A stretch of 64,000 nucleotides of DNA, taken from NCBI RefSeq assembly GCF_003605645.1, contig NZ_QVMU01000001.1:310001-374000 (forward strand). The letters run 5' to 3'. Below are positions 34,655 through 42,461 of the stretch, in pieces. Position 1 is the stretch's first letter, and each line of letters begins with the position of its first letter. The notes beneath the pieces are model-generated. The model was given only the letters and a program-made list of their open reading frames with translations, did no database searches and was not told the origin of the DNA. The position numbers were made by a program, and so were the translations under genes. Origin of the DNA: Vibrio sinensis. Lineage in GTDB: Bacteria; Pseudomonadota; Gammaproteobacteria; Enterobacterales; Vibrionaceae.

Positions 34655-35611
34655 TTAAGCGCTACCGACTAACGAAAGTAAATGTTCGACAACTTGATTT
34701 GGCTTGATTCCCTCAGCTTGAGCTTGGTAACTCATTAAGATGCGGTGTCGTAGTACAGGGAATGCCATAATTTGTACATCTTCAGGTGAAACAAAGTCAC
34801 GACCAGATAACCATGCATGGGCACGAGCACAACGGTCAAGTGCGATGGTTGCACGAGGGCTGACGCCCAGCTCTATCCAATTAGCGAGGGTTTGATCATA
34901 TTGCTCAGGCTGACGAGTCGCCATAATGAGTCGAATGATATATTGCTCGATACTTTCTGCCATGTGGATATTAAGTACATCTTGTCGTGCAGCAAAAATA
35001 TCCGCTTGAGAAAGGCGTGGAGGCGTTGCTTGTTCTTCACCTTTTGCTTCACCACGGTTAAGTCTAAGGATCTCTAATTCGCTTTGAGCATCAGGGTAAT
35101 CCACATCAAGATGCAACAGGAAGCGGTCAAGTTGCGCTTCTGGCAGTGGGTAAGTCCCTTCTTGCTCAATCGGGTTTTGAGTTGCCATAACTAAAAATAA
35201 CTCAGGTAACGGGTAGGTTTTTCGGCCTGCGGTTATTTGTTTCTCAGCCATAGCTTCCAGCATAGCGGCTTGAACTTTTGCTGGTGCGCGGTTGATTTCA
35301 TCCGCCAAAATGAGCGAATTGAAAATCGGACCTGGTTGGAACGTGAATTCGCCACTCTCAGCACGGAAAATATCAGTACCAGTTAAGTCGGCTGGTAACA
35401 GGTCTGGTGTGAATTGAATACGATGAAAGTCACCCTCAATACAGTTAGCTAGGCTCTTAACTGCTCGAGTTTTAGCAAGACCAGGAGGTCCTTCGACAAG
35501 AATATGTCCATCAGCCAGCAATGCGACAAGCAGTTGCTTAACCAGTTCGTCTTGACCAATGATTTGTGAATTCAAATACGCTTGAAGGCGTTGAAGTGCT
35601 TCGGACTTCAT
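34655..35611 (-). CDS. MoxR-family AAA+ ATPase
   Basis: A 318-residue AAA+ ATPase. The ATG at 35611 (MKSEALQRL) is preferred: AGGAG lies ten bases upstream and the residues fit the usual MoxR start; the frame extends to 35665. Walker A is GPPGLAKT (residues ~42-49), Walker B LILADEINRAP (~103), with sensor 1 in ATQNPIEQEGTYPLPEAQLDRF. C-terminal lid ~220-310. MoxR proteins are chaperone-like remodelers working with VWA-domain partners; three such partners follow in this operon. First gene of the six-gene set. Confidence 0.93.
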   Translation of the reverse strand: MKSEALQRLQAYLNSQIIGQDELVKQLLVALLADGHILVEGPPGLAKTRAVKSLANCIEGDFHRIQFTPDLLPADLTGTDIFRAESGEFTFQPGPIFNSLILADEINRAPAKVQAAMLEAMAEKQITAGRKTYPLPELFLVMATQNPIEQEGTYPLPEAQLDRFLLHLDVDYPDAQSELEILRLNRGEAKGEEQATPPRLSQADIFAARQDVLNIHMAESIEQYIIRLIMATRQPEQYDQTLANWIELGVSPRATIALDRCARAHAWLSGRDFVSPEDVQIMAFPVLRHRILMSYQAQAEGIKPNQVVEHLLSLVGSA

Positions 35612-36170
35612 AATTCGCTTACTCCTAGTTTTTTTCTTAGTGAGCAAAGCTGTGAAAAAGTTCATTATTATTGGTGGTTCTTAGTCTATATGACGAAAAA
35701 ACACTCAATGTTGAGTTTTGCACTGCTGTACTTCTTTATTGGCTAATATTAAGCACGATCCCCAAGACACCTAAAGATGCGCAACGGTGACAAGTAGGAA
35801 ATTCCCTGAGCATAGATGAACTATGTGATTGGGATGAATAACCTCGCCAACAAGGCTGCAACCTCAGTAGGATGGGGATACCGAGGTATTATAAAACCCA
35901 CAACAATAACTTAGTTAGGGTTATGTCAGTAAACCTCTAGGTTCTGGTGACAGATTGAAAGCTCAATCGACGCCGGAATAAACTTCATATGGGGATCGTT
36001 AACCAGAGTTTCAAATAGTGAAACCTTATGTTGCGATGATAACGTGCTCTTTTATTTAGATTTGTGCAAAATGGCAGCAACTGATGTGCCTTGGCAATGG
36101 ACTATGCTGGAAACAGCATAAGGATGTGGGTAAACTGAGCGAAGATAATTCGCTTTTAAAGGTAAGTATA
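35612..36170. other. moxR upstream region with ERIC-like element
   Basis: About 560 bp between divergent moxR and the 66-residue gene. It contains an ERIC-like element (~35797-35880) and otherwise no supported ORF; the in-frame extension of the small gene to 36084 lacks a ribosome binding site. Confidence 0.55.
35797..35880. repeat. ERIC-like intergenic repeat
   Basis: The stretch matches the remembered ERIC/IRU consensus: TTCCCTGAGCATAGATGAAC, then CTATGTGATTGGGATGA, GCCAACAAGGCTGCAAC and a GATGGGGATA end. The CATAG/CTATG central hairpin is intact (35811-35825). Such elements are known in enterobacteria and vibrios. Confidence 0.65.
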
Positions 36171-36371
36171 ATGAGTGACTTCGCAAAAGAACTCGAAGCA
36201 ATGACACAGCAAATGGGCGACGAGCCAGAAGTTAAGCTTCCATCGATTGAAGAACAGAAAGCTATTGCAGCAGAATTAAAAAAACTGGAAGCTGAAGGTA
36301 AACTAACACCAGAAGTGCTAGAGCAGTTTTTTGGTAAGTTCTACGCAGAAACAGATACGCCAGTTCATTAA
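36171..36371 (+). CDS. Small acidic protein, unknown function
   Basis: A 66-residue protein from the ATG at 36171, with AAAGG eight bases upstream; the in-frame extension to 36084 is not supported. The sequence (ELEAMTQQMGDEPEVKLP, EEQKAIAAELKKLEAEGKLT) is acidic and helical, without signal or membrane segment. It ends at a strong bidirectional terminator. I do not recognise a named family; the coding call is firm from composition and signals. Confidence 0.75.
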   Translation: MSDFAKELEAMTQQMGDEPEVKLPSIEEQKAIAAELKKLEAEGKLTPEVLEQFFGKFYAETDTPVH

Positions 36372-36404
36372 TTGACTGCGTTTACTAATGCATTATGCGT
36401 CGAT

Positions 36405-36430
36405 AAAAAACCGCCGAAAGGCGGTTTTTT
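36405..36430. terminator. Bidirectional intrinsic terminator
   Basis: AAAAAACCGCC and GGCGGTTTTTT (36405-36415, 36420-36430) form a stem capped by a GAAA tetraloop, between convergent genes ending at 36371 and 36489. Confidence 0.92.
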
Positions 36431-36488
36431 ATTCAATCAATTCATCATTTAAAGCGTTTAAGCTGTGAATGTCTAAGCTAAATACTGG

Positions 36489-36863
36489 TTACTCGCACAG
36501 TTTTCCTTGTTCTGCAACTTGCTCGACCATGTAATCACCGCGAATATTGCGATATACCACGCCATGCCATACTTCACCATTTTCCAACGTAAACTCAAAG
36601 GCATAATTCATCCCACTCACGACTTGAGTGCGAATTTCATCGATTGATTTTAATGGTGAGCTATTGTTCATTTGTTGCAACATGGTATCAACGGCTTTTT
36701 GAACTTCAGGGGTCATTTTGGATGCTTGCCATCCGCCCGCTAAATTGCGATCTTGGCAATAGGCAGAACGCTTAGAGGGAGTCTCTGTGCTAGCGGTAGA
36801 GTTTTTCGCACACCCTATAAGGCTAACAGCAGCGATAATTGATACGGTGATAAGTCGTTTCAT
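36489..36863 (-). CDS. Lipoprotein with cystatin-like domain
   Basis: A 124-residue lipoprotein: signal with lipobox SLIGC (Cys ~18), then a Ser/Thr-rich linker and a compact domain. Residues ~79-100 contain Q-V-V-S-G in EIRTQVVSGMNYAFEFTLENG, the QxVxG inhibitory loop motif of cystatins, followed by the beta-strand pattern expected of that fold (EVWHGVVYRNI). A conserved C-terminal Cys may pair with CQDRNL. If the fold is correct it may inhibit papain-type cysteine proteases in the envelope or bind substrates; this is inference. Monocistronic, convergent with the small acidic gene. Confidence 0.75.
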   Translation of the reverse strand: MKRLITVSIIAAVSLIGCAKNSTASTETPSKRSAYCQDRNLAGGWQASKMTPEVQKAVDTMLQQMNNSSPLKSIDEIRTQVVSGMNYAFEFTLENGEVWHGVVYRNIRGDYMVEQVAEQGKLCE

Positions 36864-37180
36864 ACAGGATTCCTAAGTAACACGTAAAGGAGAATCAAGA
36901 CATTGCTTGAAAGAGAATGGTAGTAAAGAACGCTGTGTGTTCGTTAATTTAATTTGAATCGAGATGACACAAAAGTCAAAGTGATTTTGCCTAATGAGTC
37001 CGCCGAAATTATAGCTCTAAGTTAACGCTACACTTTAATTTATTGAAATTAAATGATTACTTTCGTTTCTTGCTCTTGGCTTTGGATAGAACTACATAAT
37101 AAAAATATTGTACAAACAACAAAAAAAGGCGTTATTTCACCTAAACTTTGAAGAAATATCTCTCATCGATTCGGAGGAAC
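36864..37180. other. Intergenic region, divergent promoters
   Basis: About 315 bp, A+T-rich, between the cystatin-like and DUF6279 genes. No ORF, repeat or operator recognised. Confidence 0.4.
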
Positions 37181-38009
37181 ATGATAACTAAACCCTGCGG
37201 TTATTTAAGTGTCATTTTACTCTGTTTTTCTTTATTAGGATGCGGGAAAAAATTTGTTTATGACAATCTTGATTGGTTTTTATTAGGCCAACTTGATGAT
37301 CTTATCTCTTTGTCTCGTTCTCAGGAGTTGCTGGTGGAACCCGCGTTGGGTTCTTTGCTGGATTGGCATAAACAAGAAGAGCTTCCTCAGTATGCTGTGC
37401 AATTAGAGAGGCTATCTAGCCTTAATTTAAATCAGTTAACAATTGAAGAGTATCAAGGCAGAGCGCCATGTGCATCGTTTGATGATGCGACTTTATCCTG
37501 ACTTGCTGGTCTTTATTCCGACACTAACAAATGAGCAATTGACAGACTTACTGAATACGGTTCGTCAGCGTCATATCGATTATAAGAAAATAATTCAGAG
37601 TTTGGATGCTGAACAGAAAAGGGAACGTTTTCAACAAAAAGTCGAGCAGCAGCTTGAACTATGGTTTGGTGAATTAACGTTGGAGCAAGAACGATTAATT
37701 GTGCAGTGGAGTCAAGACTCCTCTTTCCCTTACGAGCTGTGGATTGAGTTTCAGACTCAAATTCGAATTGAACTCAAACAGATGTTCGCTACGATAAAAG
37801 ATCGCAACCAGTTTGATGTAGAGCTTCAACGGCTATTATTTGAATCAGAAACGTACTATCCGCCCGAGTTAGCCGGTCAATTGCAACGAAATAATCAAAC
37901 CCAAATCGAATACGTCATTAAGCTTGCCCATTCATTAACGCCCCGTCAAATTGATTATTTCCATGAAGAGTTACGTTATTGGCGTGACTTGATTGATGAT
38001 ATTGGTTGA
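37181..38009 (+). pseudogene. DUF6279 lipoprotein, split by a frameshift
   Basis: Two overlapping frames together give one DUF6279-type lipoprotein. The first (ATG 37181, GGAGG three bases upstream; stop 37501) has a lipobox LLGC and the family start VYDNLDWFLLGQLDDLISLS. The second continues from about 37455 in another frame to 38009 with the family's middle and C-terminal blocks (RLYPDLLVFIPTLTNEQL, ELWFGELTLEQERLIVQW). Removing one base near 37450-37460 joins them into a ~275-residue protein. It may be a real inactivation or a sequencing error. The rest of both frames looks intact, suggesting a recent event. Confidence 0.8.
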
Positions 38010-38189
38010 ATCAAAAGCCGAATTTACACTTAGCTTGATTCTCGCTACCCTATAGCTTGTATGTGAATGATTCGTATATGAAGAGCTTATAAATTCATAG
38101 CTCGTCTTTGGACGAATAGCACTTTTTAGTGGTTCGTTAGAATACATGCCCCAAAGGATGATGGGACAAGGGATTAAAGGGTTGAACCA

Positions 38190-38957
38190 ATGGATTGGAT
38201 GTTGTTGTTTGTCGCCGGTATTTTAGGCGGCGTTTTAAATAGTATTGCCGGAGGAGGGAGCTTTATTACCTTTCCTGCATTAATGTTTGTTGGGGTTCCG
38301 CCAATTATCGCCAACGCGACCAATACCTTTGCTGCATGTGCTGGTTATTTAAGTGGAACTTATGGCTTTCGTAAAGACATTGCAAAACACCAAGGTTCAT
38401 TATTCAAGTTAGTATTGCTGAGCTTGTTAGGTGGTGGCGCTGGTTCTTATTTACTACTGTCTACCTCAGAAGAACAGTTCTTACACGTCATACCTTGGCT
38501 TTTATTGTTCGCTACGCTTTTGTTTATTTTTGGCGCAAAGATCAGCGAATTCACCTCAAAGATGTCTCACGCCTCTAGCCGTTTTAGTCTGTACCATCGA
38601 TTTTTCCTCGCGTTCGTTTTAGTCGCGGTATCCGCCTATGGCGGTTTCTTTAATGCGGGCTTAGGCGTCATTGTTCTCAGCTATTTGATTTTGGCTGGTT
38701 ACCAAGACATCAATCTCATGAACGGATTAAAGCTTTTAGTGTCGAGTTCGGTTTCGATTGTGGCGATCGTCATTTTTGTTATCGATGACTATATAGATTG
38801 GTCGAGGGGGAGCGTCGTCATGCTAGGGACATTATTGGGCGGGTATATAGCAGCAAGAGTCTCTCGCCAAGTTGACCCAAGTTATGTCCGTGGGTTTGTC
38901 GCTGTATCGAGTGTAGTGATGACGATCTATTTCTTCTATGACGTCTATTTCACTTAA
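38190..38957 (+). CDS. TSUP (TauE/SafE)-family membrane permease
   Basis: A 255-residue protein with ~8 hydrophobic segments of the sulfite exporter TauE/SafE family. The signature GGVLNSIAGGGSFITFPALMFVGVPPIIANATNT (residues ~12-45, shown in part) and its repeat FFNAGLGVIVLSYLILAGYQDINLMNGLKLLVSS mark the two inverted halves. Family members move sulfonates, sulfite or related anions across the inner membrane; substrate unknown here. Stand-alone gene. Confidence 0.88.
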   Translation: MDWMLLFVAGILGGVLNSIAGGGSFITFPALMFVGVPPIIANATNTFAACAGYLSGTYGFRKDIAKHQGSLFKLVLLSLLGGGAGSYLLLSTSEEQFLHVIPWLLLFATLLFIFGAKISEFTSKMSHASSRFSLYHRFFLAFVLVAVSAYGGFFNAGLGVIVLSYLILAGYQDINLMNGLKLLVSSSVSIVAIVIFVIDDYIDWSRGSVVMLGTLLGGYIAARVSRQVDPSYVRGFVAVSSVVMTIYFFYDVYFT

Positions 38958-39128
38958 TAGATTCGTGCGATGTATTGATTGCATCAGATGATTGTTAATA
39001 CTGCTCCAAAAACGGTTCAATAGTACAAAAAACCCTCAGTTTTTTGACCCTGTTAGCAGATATTTTCCCTAGATTAGCGACAATAAAAGCGCCTATTTTG
39101 TTTAGGTGTAATAGATTCCGCAGTTGGC

Positions 39129-39169
39129 TATATATCAATACGATGGTTTCTTTTTGCTCTTGATATATA
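39129..39169. repeat. 10-bp inverted repeat upstream of small gene
   Basis: TATATATCAA (39129-39138) and TTGATATATA (39160-39169) are perfect complements around a 21-nt loop, 47 bp before the 59-residue ORF. Operator or leader hairpin. Confidence 0.5.
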
Positions 39170-39215
39170 TCGCCACTTCGGCCTTTTTGAGGTCTAAGTT
39201 ATTGTTGGGGGCTGT

Positions 39216-39395
39216 ATGGAAAGAAAACTAGGTCAAGTAATGACAAACAGTCGAATGGTGACATTCTTGGCGTTTCTCGCCGCAGTGTTTGGCTGGTTTT
39301 TACAAATGCGAGTGCTTCTTTTTGTTTCCGTGTTTACATTGTGCGTAGGTGCTGTGTTGTATGTTCACAGTAAATGGCATAAACAACCCGCTTAG
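39216..39395 (+). CDS. 59-residue membrane protein
   Basis: A short frame from ATG 39216 to TAG 39395, with a G-run (TTGGGGG) five bases before the start. The product begins MERKLGQVMTNSR and then has two close hydrophobic segments (MVTFLAFLAAVFGWFLQ and VLLFVSVFTLCVGAVLYV) joined by a short turn, with a basic tail ending HSKWHKQPA. The pattern is that of a small two-helix inner-membrane protein. No family recognised. An inverted repeat lies in its leader. Confidence 0.6.
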   Translation: MERKLGQVMTNSRMVTFLAFLAAVFGWFLQMRVLLFVSVFTLCVGAVLYVHSKWHKQPA

Positions 39396-39510
39396 TCATA
39401 GTAAGTAAACATCGCTAATAAGTGCGGCTAACACAAACATGATTAACGTCAGCATGTTTAACGTAAGCTTATTTAACAATAAGCATAGTAAACAAATATG
39501 TGGCTTTGAA

Positions 39511-39535
39511 AGAGCGCCAAAACCGATGGCGCTCT
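39511..39535 (-). terminator. Terminator-like hairpin
   Basis: AGAGCGCCA (39511-39519) pairs with TGGCGCTCT (39527-39535). On the minus strand a short U-rich run follows, placing it ~50 bp after the 46-residue gene. Confidence 0.5.
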
Positions 39536-39583
39536 ATATCTCAGTGACTTAGATAATCCCTAAATTACTTAGATAAAATAGAA

Positions 39584-39724
39584 TTATAACCCACCCAATT
39601 TCTGAGCTTGTTTTACTAATTCTCTACGTTTCGTCTCAAGTTCCGTGATGATGACTTTATTATTCTCGTTTTCTTCCTTGAACGATTGAGCTGGTGCGAA
39701 AACAAAGTATTTGTTAGTAGTCAT
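39584..39724 (-). CDS. 46-residue charged protein
   Basis: A short minus-strand frame from ATG 39724 to TAA 39584, preceded by GAGG at seven bases. The product starts MTTNKYFVFAPAQSFKEENE and continues as a charged amphipathic helix (VIITELETKRRELVKQAQKL) that could form a coiled coil, ending LGGL. A terminator-like hairpin follows. No family recognised, but start signal, composition and 3' hairpin agree. Confidence 0.6.
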   Translation of the reverse strand: MTTNKYFVFAPAQSFKEENENNKVIITELETKRRELVKQAQKLGGL

Positions 39725-39827
39725 GTTATAGCCTCACATTTACGACAACGATTTAACATCAAAGTGTATAGAAACTTTGTATCTGTATTTGGCGGGTAGA
39801 CAACCTTACACAGGGTATTGCGTGTTT

Positions 39828-39907
39828 ATTATTGCTTCAAAGTATTATTGCTTCAAAGTATTGTTGCTTCGAAATCCGATTGGATCGAAATATGGTTGCT
39901 TCGAAAG
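39828..39907. repeat. 16-bp tandem repeat, ~5 copies
   Basis: Two identical units ATTATTGCTTCAAAGT (39828-39843, 39844-39859) are followed by three diverged ones at the same period: ATTGTTGCTTCGAAAT, CCGATTGGATCGAAAT and ATGGTTGCTTCGAAAG. The TTCGAA core keeps its phase. Confidence 0.85.
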
Positions 39908-40000
39908 CCAATGATTCAAAACGAAGCGGACTTTATCAATCATAGTTCATAAATTCAACAATTTGACCAAGCCGTTAATGCATTCTAAGAATGACCAATT

Positions 40001-40034
40001 GCTGAGTATGCAGAAATGGTGAGCATGCAGAATT
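40001..40034. repeat. 17-bp tandem repeat, 2 copies
   Basis: GCTGAGTATGCAGAAAT (40001-40017) and GGTGAGCATGCAGAATT (40018-40034) differ at three positions. Confidence 0.75.
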
Positions 40035-40184
40035 GATTTTTAATAACCTGATGCAGGTATATAGGCATGATTATTTAGAGTGAAGAGTAGTAGTTGTTGT
40101 TGATAAAAGCGCTCAGGCACTCATACTCCTATTTTATGGGATGGTTATATAAGGTCGTTGAACTAATTTATTCAATTCTAGAGT

Positions 40185-40210
40185 AAAAAAAAGAGGCTCA
40201 ATGAGCCTCT
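40185..40210 (-). terminator. Intrinsic terminator of zwf-pgl-gnd
   Basis: AGAGGCTCA (40192-40200) and TGAGCCTCT (40202-40210) form the stem; the minus strand then has eight U (40192-40185). Confidence 0.92.
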
Positions 40211-40245
40211 AAATAATTGTATTTAATTGAAAATCAACTAAATAT

Positions 40246-41694
40246 TTATACGTCGTAAGTTGTAGACGCTGTGTTACCGCCTGTACCAGTCCAGTTAGTG
40301 TGGAAGAACTCACCACGTGGACGGTCGATACGCTCATAAGTGTGCGCGCCGAAGTAATCGCGTTGTGCTTGTAGCAGGTTAGCTGGTAGACGAGCAGTCG
40401 TGTAACCATCTAGGAAAGTTAGCGCAGACGTCATACATGGCATAGGAATACCGACTTCCATTGATTTAGCTGCAACTTTACGCCAAGCCGACATACAGTT
40501 GTCTAGAATACCTTTGAAGTAAGCATCTGAGCCTAGGAAAGCGATTTCTGGATTTGCATCAAATGCATCACGGATGTTACCTAAGAACGCAGAACGGATG
40601 ATACAACCACCACGCCACATTAGTGCTACGTTACCGTAGTTAAGATCCCAACCGTTTTCGTTTGATGCTTCGCGCATTAGCATAAAGCCTTGTGCGTAAG
40701 AGATGATTTTTGAAGCCAGTAGTGCTTGACGTAGTGCGTCAACCCACTCTTGCTTATCACCCTCTACTGGCGCGATAGTTTTACCGAACAATTGCTCAGC
40801 TTCAACACGTTGATCTTTTAGTGAAGATAGGCAGCGTGCAAACACAGATTCAGTGATCAGTGTTAGTGGGATACCCATATCAAGCGCGTTGATACCAGTC
40901 CATTTACCCGTACCTTTTTGGCCAGCAGTATCGAGAATTTTCTCTACTAGTGCTTCACCATCTTCATCTTTGTAGCCAAGGATATCAGCAGTGATTTCAA
41001 CTAGGTAGCTGTCTAGCTCAGTTGTATTCCATTCAGCAAAAACTTTTTGCATATCGTCAGCAGATAGACCTAGGCCATCTTTCATGAACTGGTATGCTTC
41101 AGTGATTAGCTGCATGTCGCCGTATTCGATACCGTTGTGGACCATCTTAACGAAGTGACCAGCACCATCGTTACCAACCCAATCACAACAAGGCTCGCCA
41201 GCATCCGTTTTTGCAGAGATACCTTGGAAGATAGGTTTAACTGCTTCCCAAGCTTCAGGTGCGCCACCTGGCATGATTGATGGGCCAAAACGAGCGCCTT
41301 CTTCACCACCAGATACACCAGTACCGATGAAGTAAATACCGTTTTCACGAAGTGCAGCAACGCGGCGGTTCGTGTCAGGGAAGTTAGTGTTACCACCATC
41401 AATGATGATATCGCCTTTATCTAGTAGAGGAACAAGCTTGTCGATGAAGATATCAACCACATCACCAGCACGAACCATAAGCATGATTTTACGTGGTGAT
41501 TCTAGCTTTTCTACTAGCTCTTCTAGTGAGTAAGCGCCAACGATGTTGGTGTCTTTTGCAGGACCTGCTAGGAACTCGTCTACTTTTTCAGTAGAACGGT
41601 TGTGAGCCACTACTTTGAAGCCGTGGTCGTTCATATTCAGGATTAGGTTTTGGCCCATTACTGCTAAGCCAATTACACCGATATCACCTTTCAT
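40246..41694 (-). CDS. gnd: 6-phosphogluconate dehydrogenase, decarboxylating
   Basis: A 482-residue cytoplasmic dimeric enzyme converting 6-phosphogluconate and NADP+ to ribulose-5-phosphate, CO2 and NADPH. NADP motif GVIGLAVMGQNLILNMNDHG at the N-terminus (GxAxMG); substrate and catalytic block IIDGGNTNFPDT, GTGVSGGEEGARFGPSIMPGG and the catalytic Lys in HFVKMVHNGIEYGDMQL. The C-terminal tail RGEFFHTNWTGTGG matches the dimer-arm signature. Last gene of the zwf-pgl-gnd operon, ~50 bp after pgl. Confidence 0.97.
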   Translation of the reverse strand: MKGDIGVIGLAVMGQNLILNMNDHGFKVVAHNRSTEKVDEFLAGPAKDTNIVGAYSLEELVEKLESPRKIMLMVRAGDVVDIFIDKLVPLLDKGDIIIDGGNTNFPDTNRRVAALRENGIYFIGTGVSGGEEGARFGPSIMPGGAPEAWEAVKPIFQGISAKTDAGEPCCDWVGNDGAGHFVKMVHNGIEYGDMQLITEAYQFMKDGLGLSADDMQKVFAEWNTTELDSYLVEITADILGYKDEDGEALVEKILDTAGQKGTGKWTGINALDMGIPLTLITESVFARCLSSLKDQRVEAEQLFGKTIAPVEGDKQEWVDALRQALLASKIISYAQGFMLMREASNENGWDLNYGNVALMWRGGCIIRSAFLGNIRDAFDANPEIAFLGSDAYFKGILDNCMSAWRKVAAKSMEVGIPMPCMTSALTFLDGYTTARLPANLLQAQRDYFGAHTYERIDRPRGEFFHTNWTGTGGNTASTTYDV

Positions 41695-41744
41695 TGTTTC
41701 TCTCCGTTTATTCTAAAGGACGGGCTAGTGCACTAACGATGATG

Positions 41745-42461
41745 TTAGGCGATTTTCGCTGCCGCGTCTGAATCTAAGTACCATTCTGTTTCGCCAGTCG
41801 TTGACTGAATTTTTGCTGCTGGGTAAGGTAACTCAGAAGCCGGAATGGTAGAAATTTCGTTTACGATGTCAACTTTACCTGCGCCAAGCACTAGATAGCT
41901 GATACGTTTTGCTGCTTGTAATACTTTTGCTGTTTTTGATACGCGGATCTGACCCGATTCTGGGTGCGATGCCAATACAGACAAGTTTTCATCTTGGTAG
42001 TTAGTCACACCAGGGAATAGCGATGCTGTGTGGCCATCAGCGCCAACACCAAGCAAAATCCAATCGAACACTGGTGTGCCATTTTCACAAGGGATAACAT
42101 CCGCCATCTCTTTTGCAAAACGTTTTGCTTCAACTTGCGGTTCTTCTTCACCACGGATACGGTGGATGTTTTCTGCTGGAATGTTGACTTGGCTAAATAA
42201 CAGAGCATTCGCTTCGCCATAGTTACTTTCAGCATCATCAGGAGCAACGCAACGTTCGTCGCCCCACCAGAAATGTAAGTTTTGCCATTGAATACTATTT
42301 GCATAAGCATCGCTAGCCAGCAGTTTAAACAGCATTTTAGGCGTGCTGCCACCAGACAGTGAAATATGAACAGGTTGACCTTGTTCACTGAACGCTTTTA
42401 AGTCATTCGCTAGGCTTTCTACCACGTCTTGTGACGTTGGGAAGATCTTATGGTTGATCAT
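41745..42461 (-). CDS. pgl: 6-phosphogluconolactonase
   Basis: A 238-residue cytoplasmic lactonase of the DevB/SOL type, hydrolysing 6-phosphogluconolactone to 6-phosphogluconate. Family motifs: [19 protein letters not shown] (residues ~32-50), [19 protein letters not shown] (~64-82), [19 protein letters not shown] (~133-151). The start overlaps the zwf stop in an ATGA, so translation is coupled. Second step of the oxidative pentose phosphate branch, between zwf and gnd. Confidence 0.96.
   Translation of the reverse strand: MINHKIFPTSQDVVESLANDLKAFSEQGQPVHISLSGGSTPKMLFKLLASDAYANSIQWQNLHFWWGDERCVAPDDAESNYGEANALLFSQVNIPAENIHRIRGEEEPQVEAKRFAKEMADVIPCENGTPVFDWILLGVGADGHTASLFPGVTNYQDENLSVLASHPESGQIRVSKTAKVLQAAKRISYLVLGAGKVDIVNEISTIPASELPYPAAKIQSTTGETEWYLDSDAAAKIA

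Larger units (their letters stand above)
39725..40184. other. Repeat-bearing intergenic region
   Basis: About 460 bp without a gene, upstream of the 46-residue gene and downstream of gnd. It has a 16-bp tandem array (39828-39907) and a 17-bp duplicate (40001-40034). Confidence 0.7.

Noticed and set aside
39828..39907. CRISPR-like array
   Set aside because: Repeats are contiguous at 16 bp without spacers, so this is a tandem repeat.
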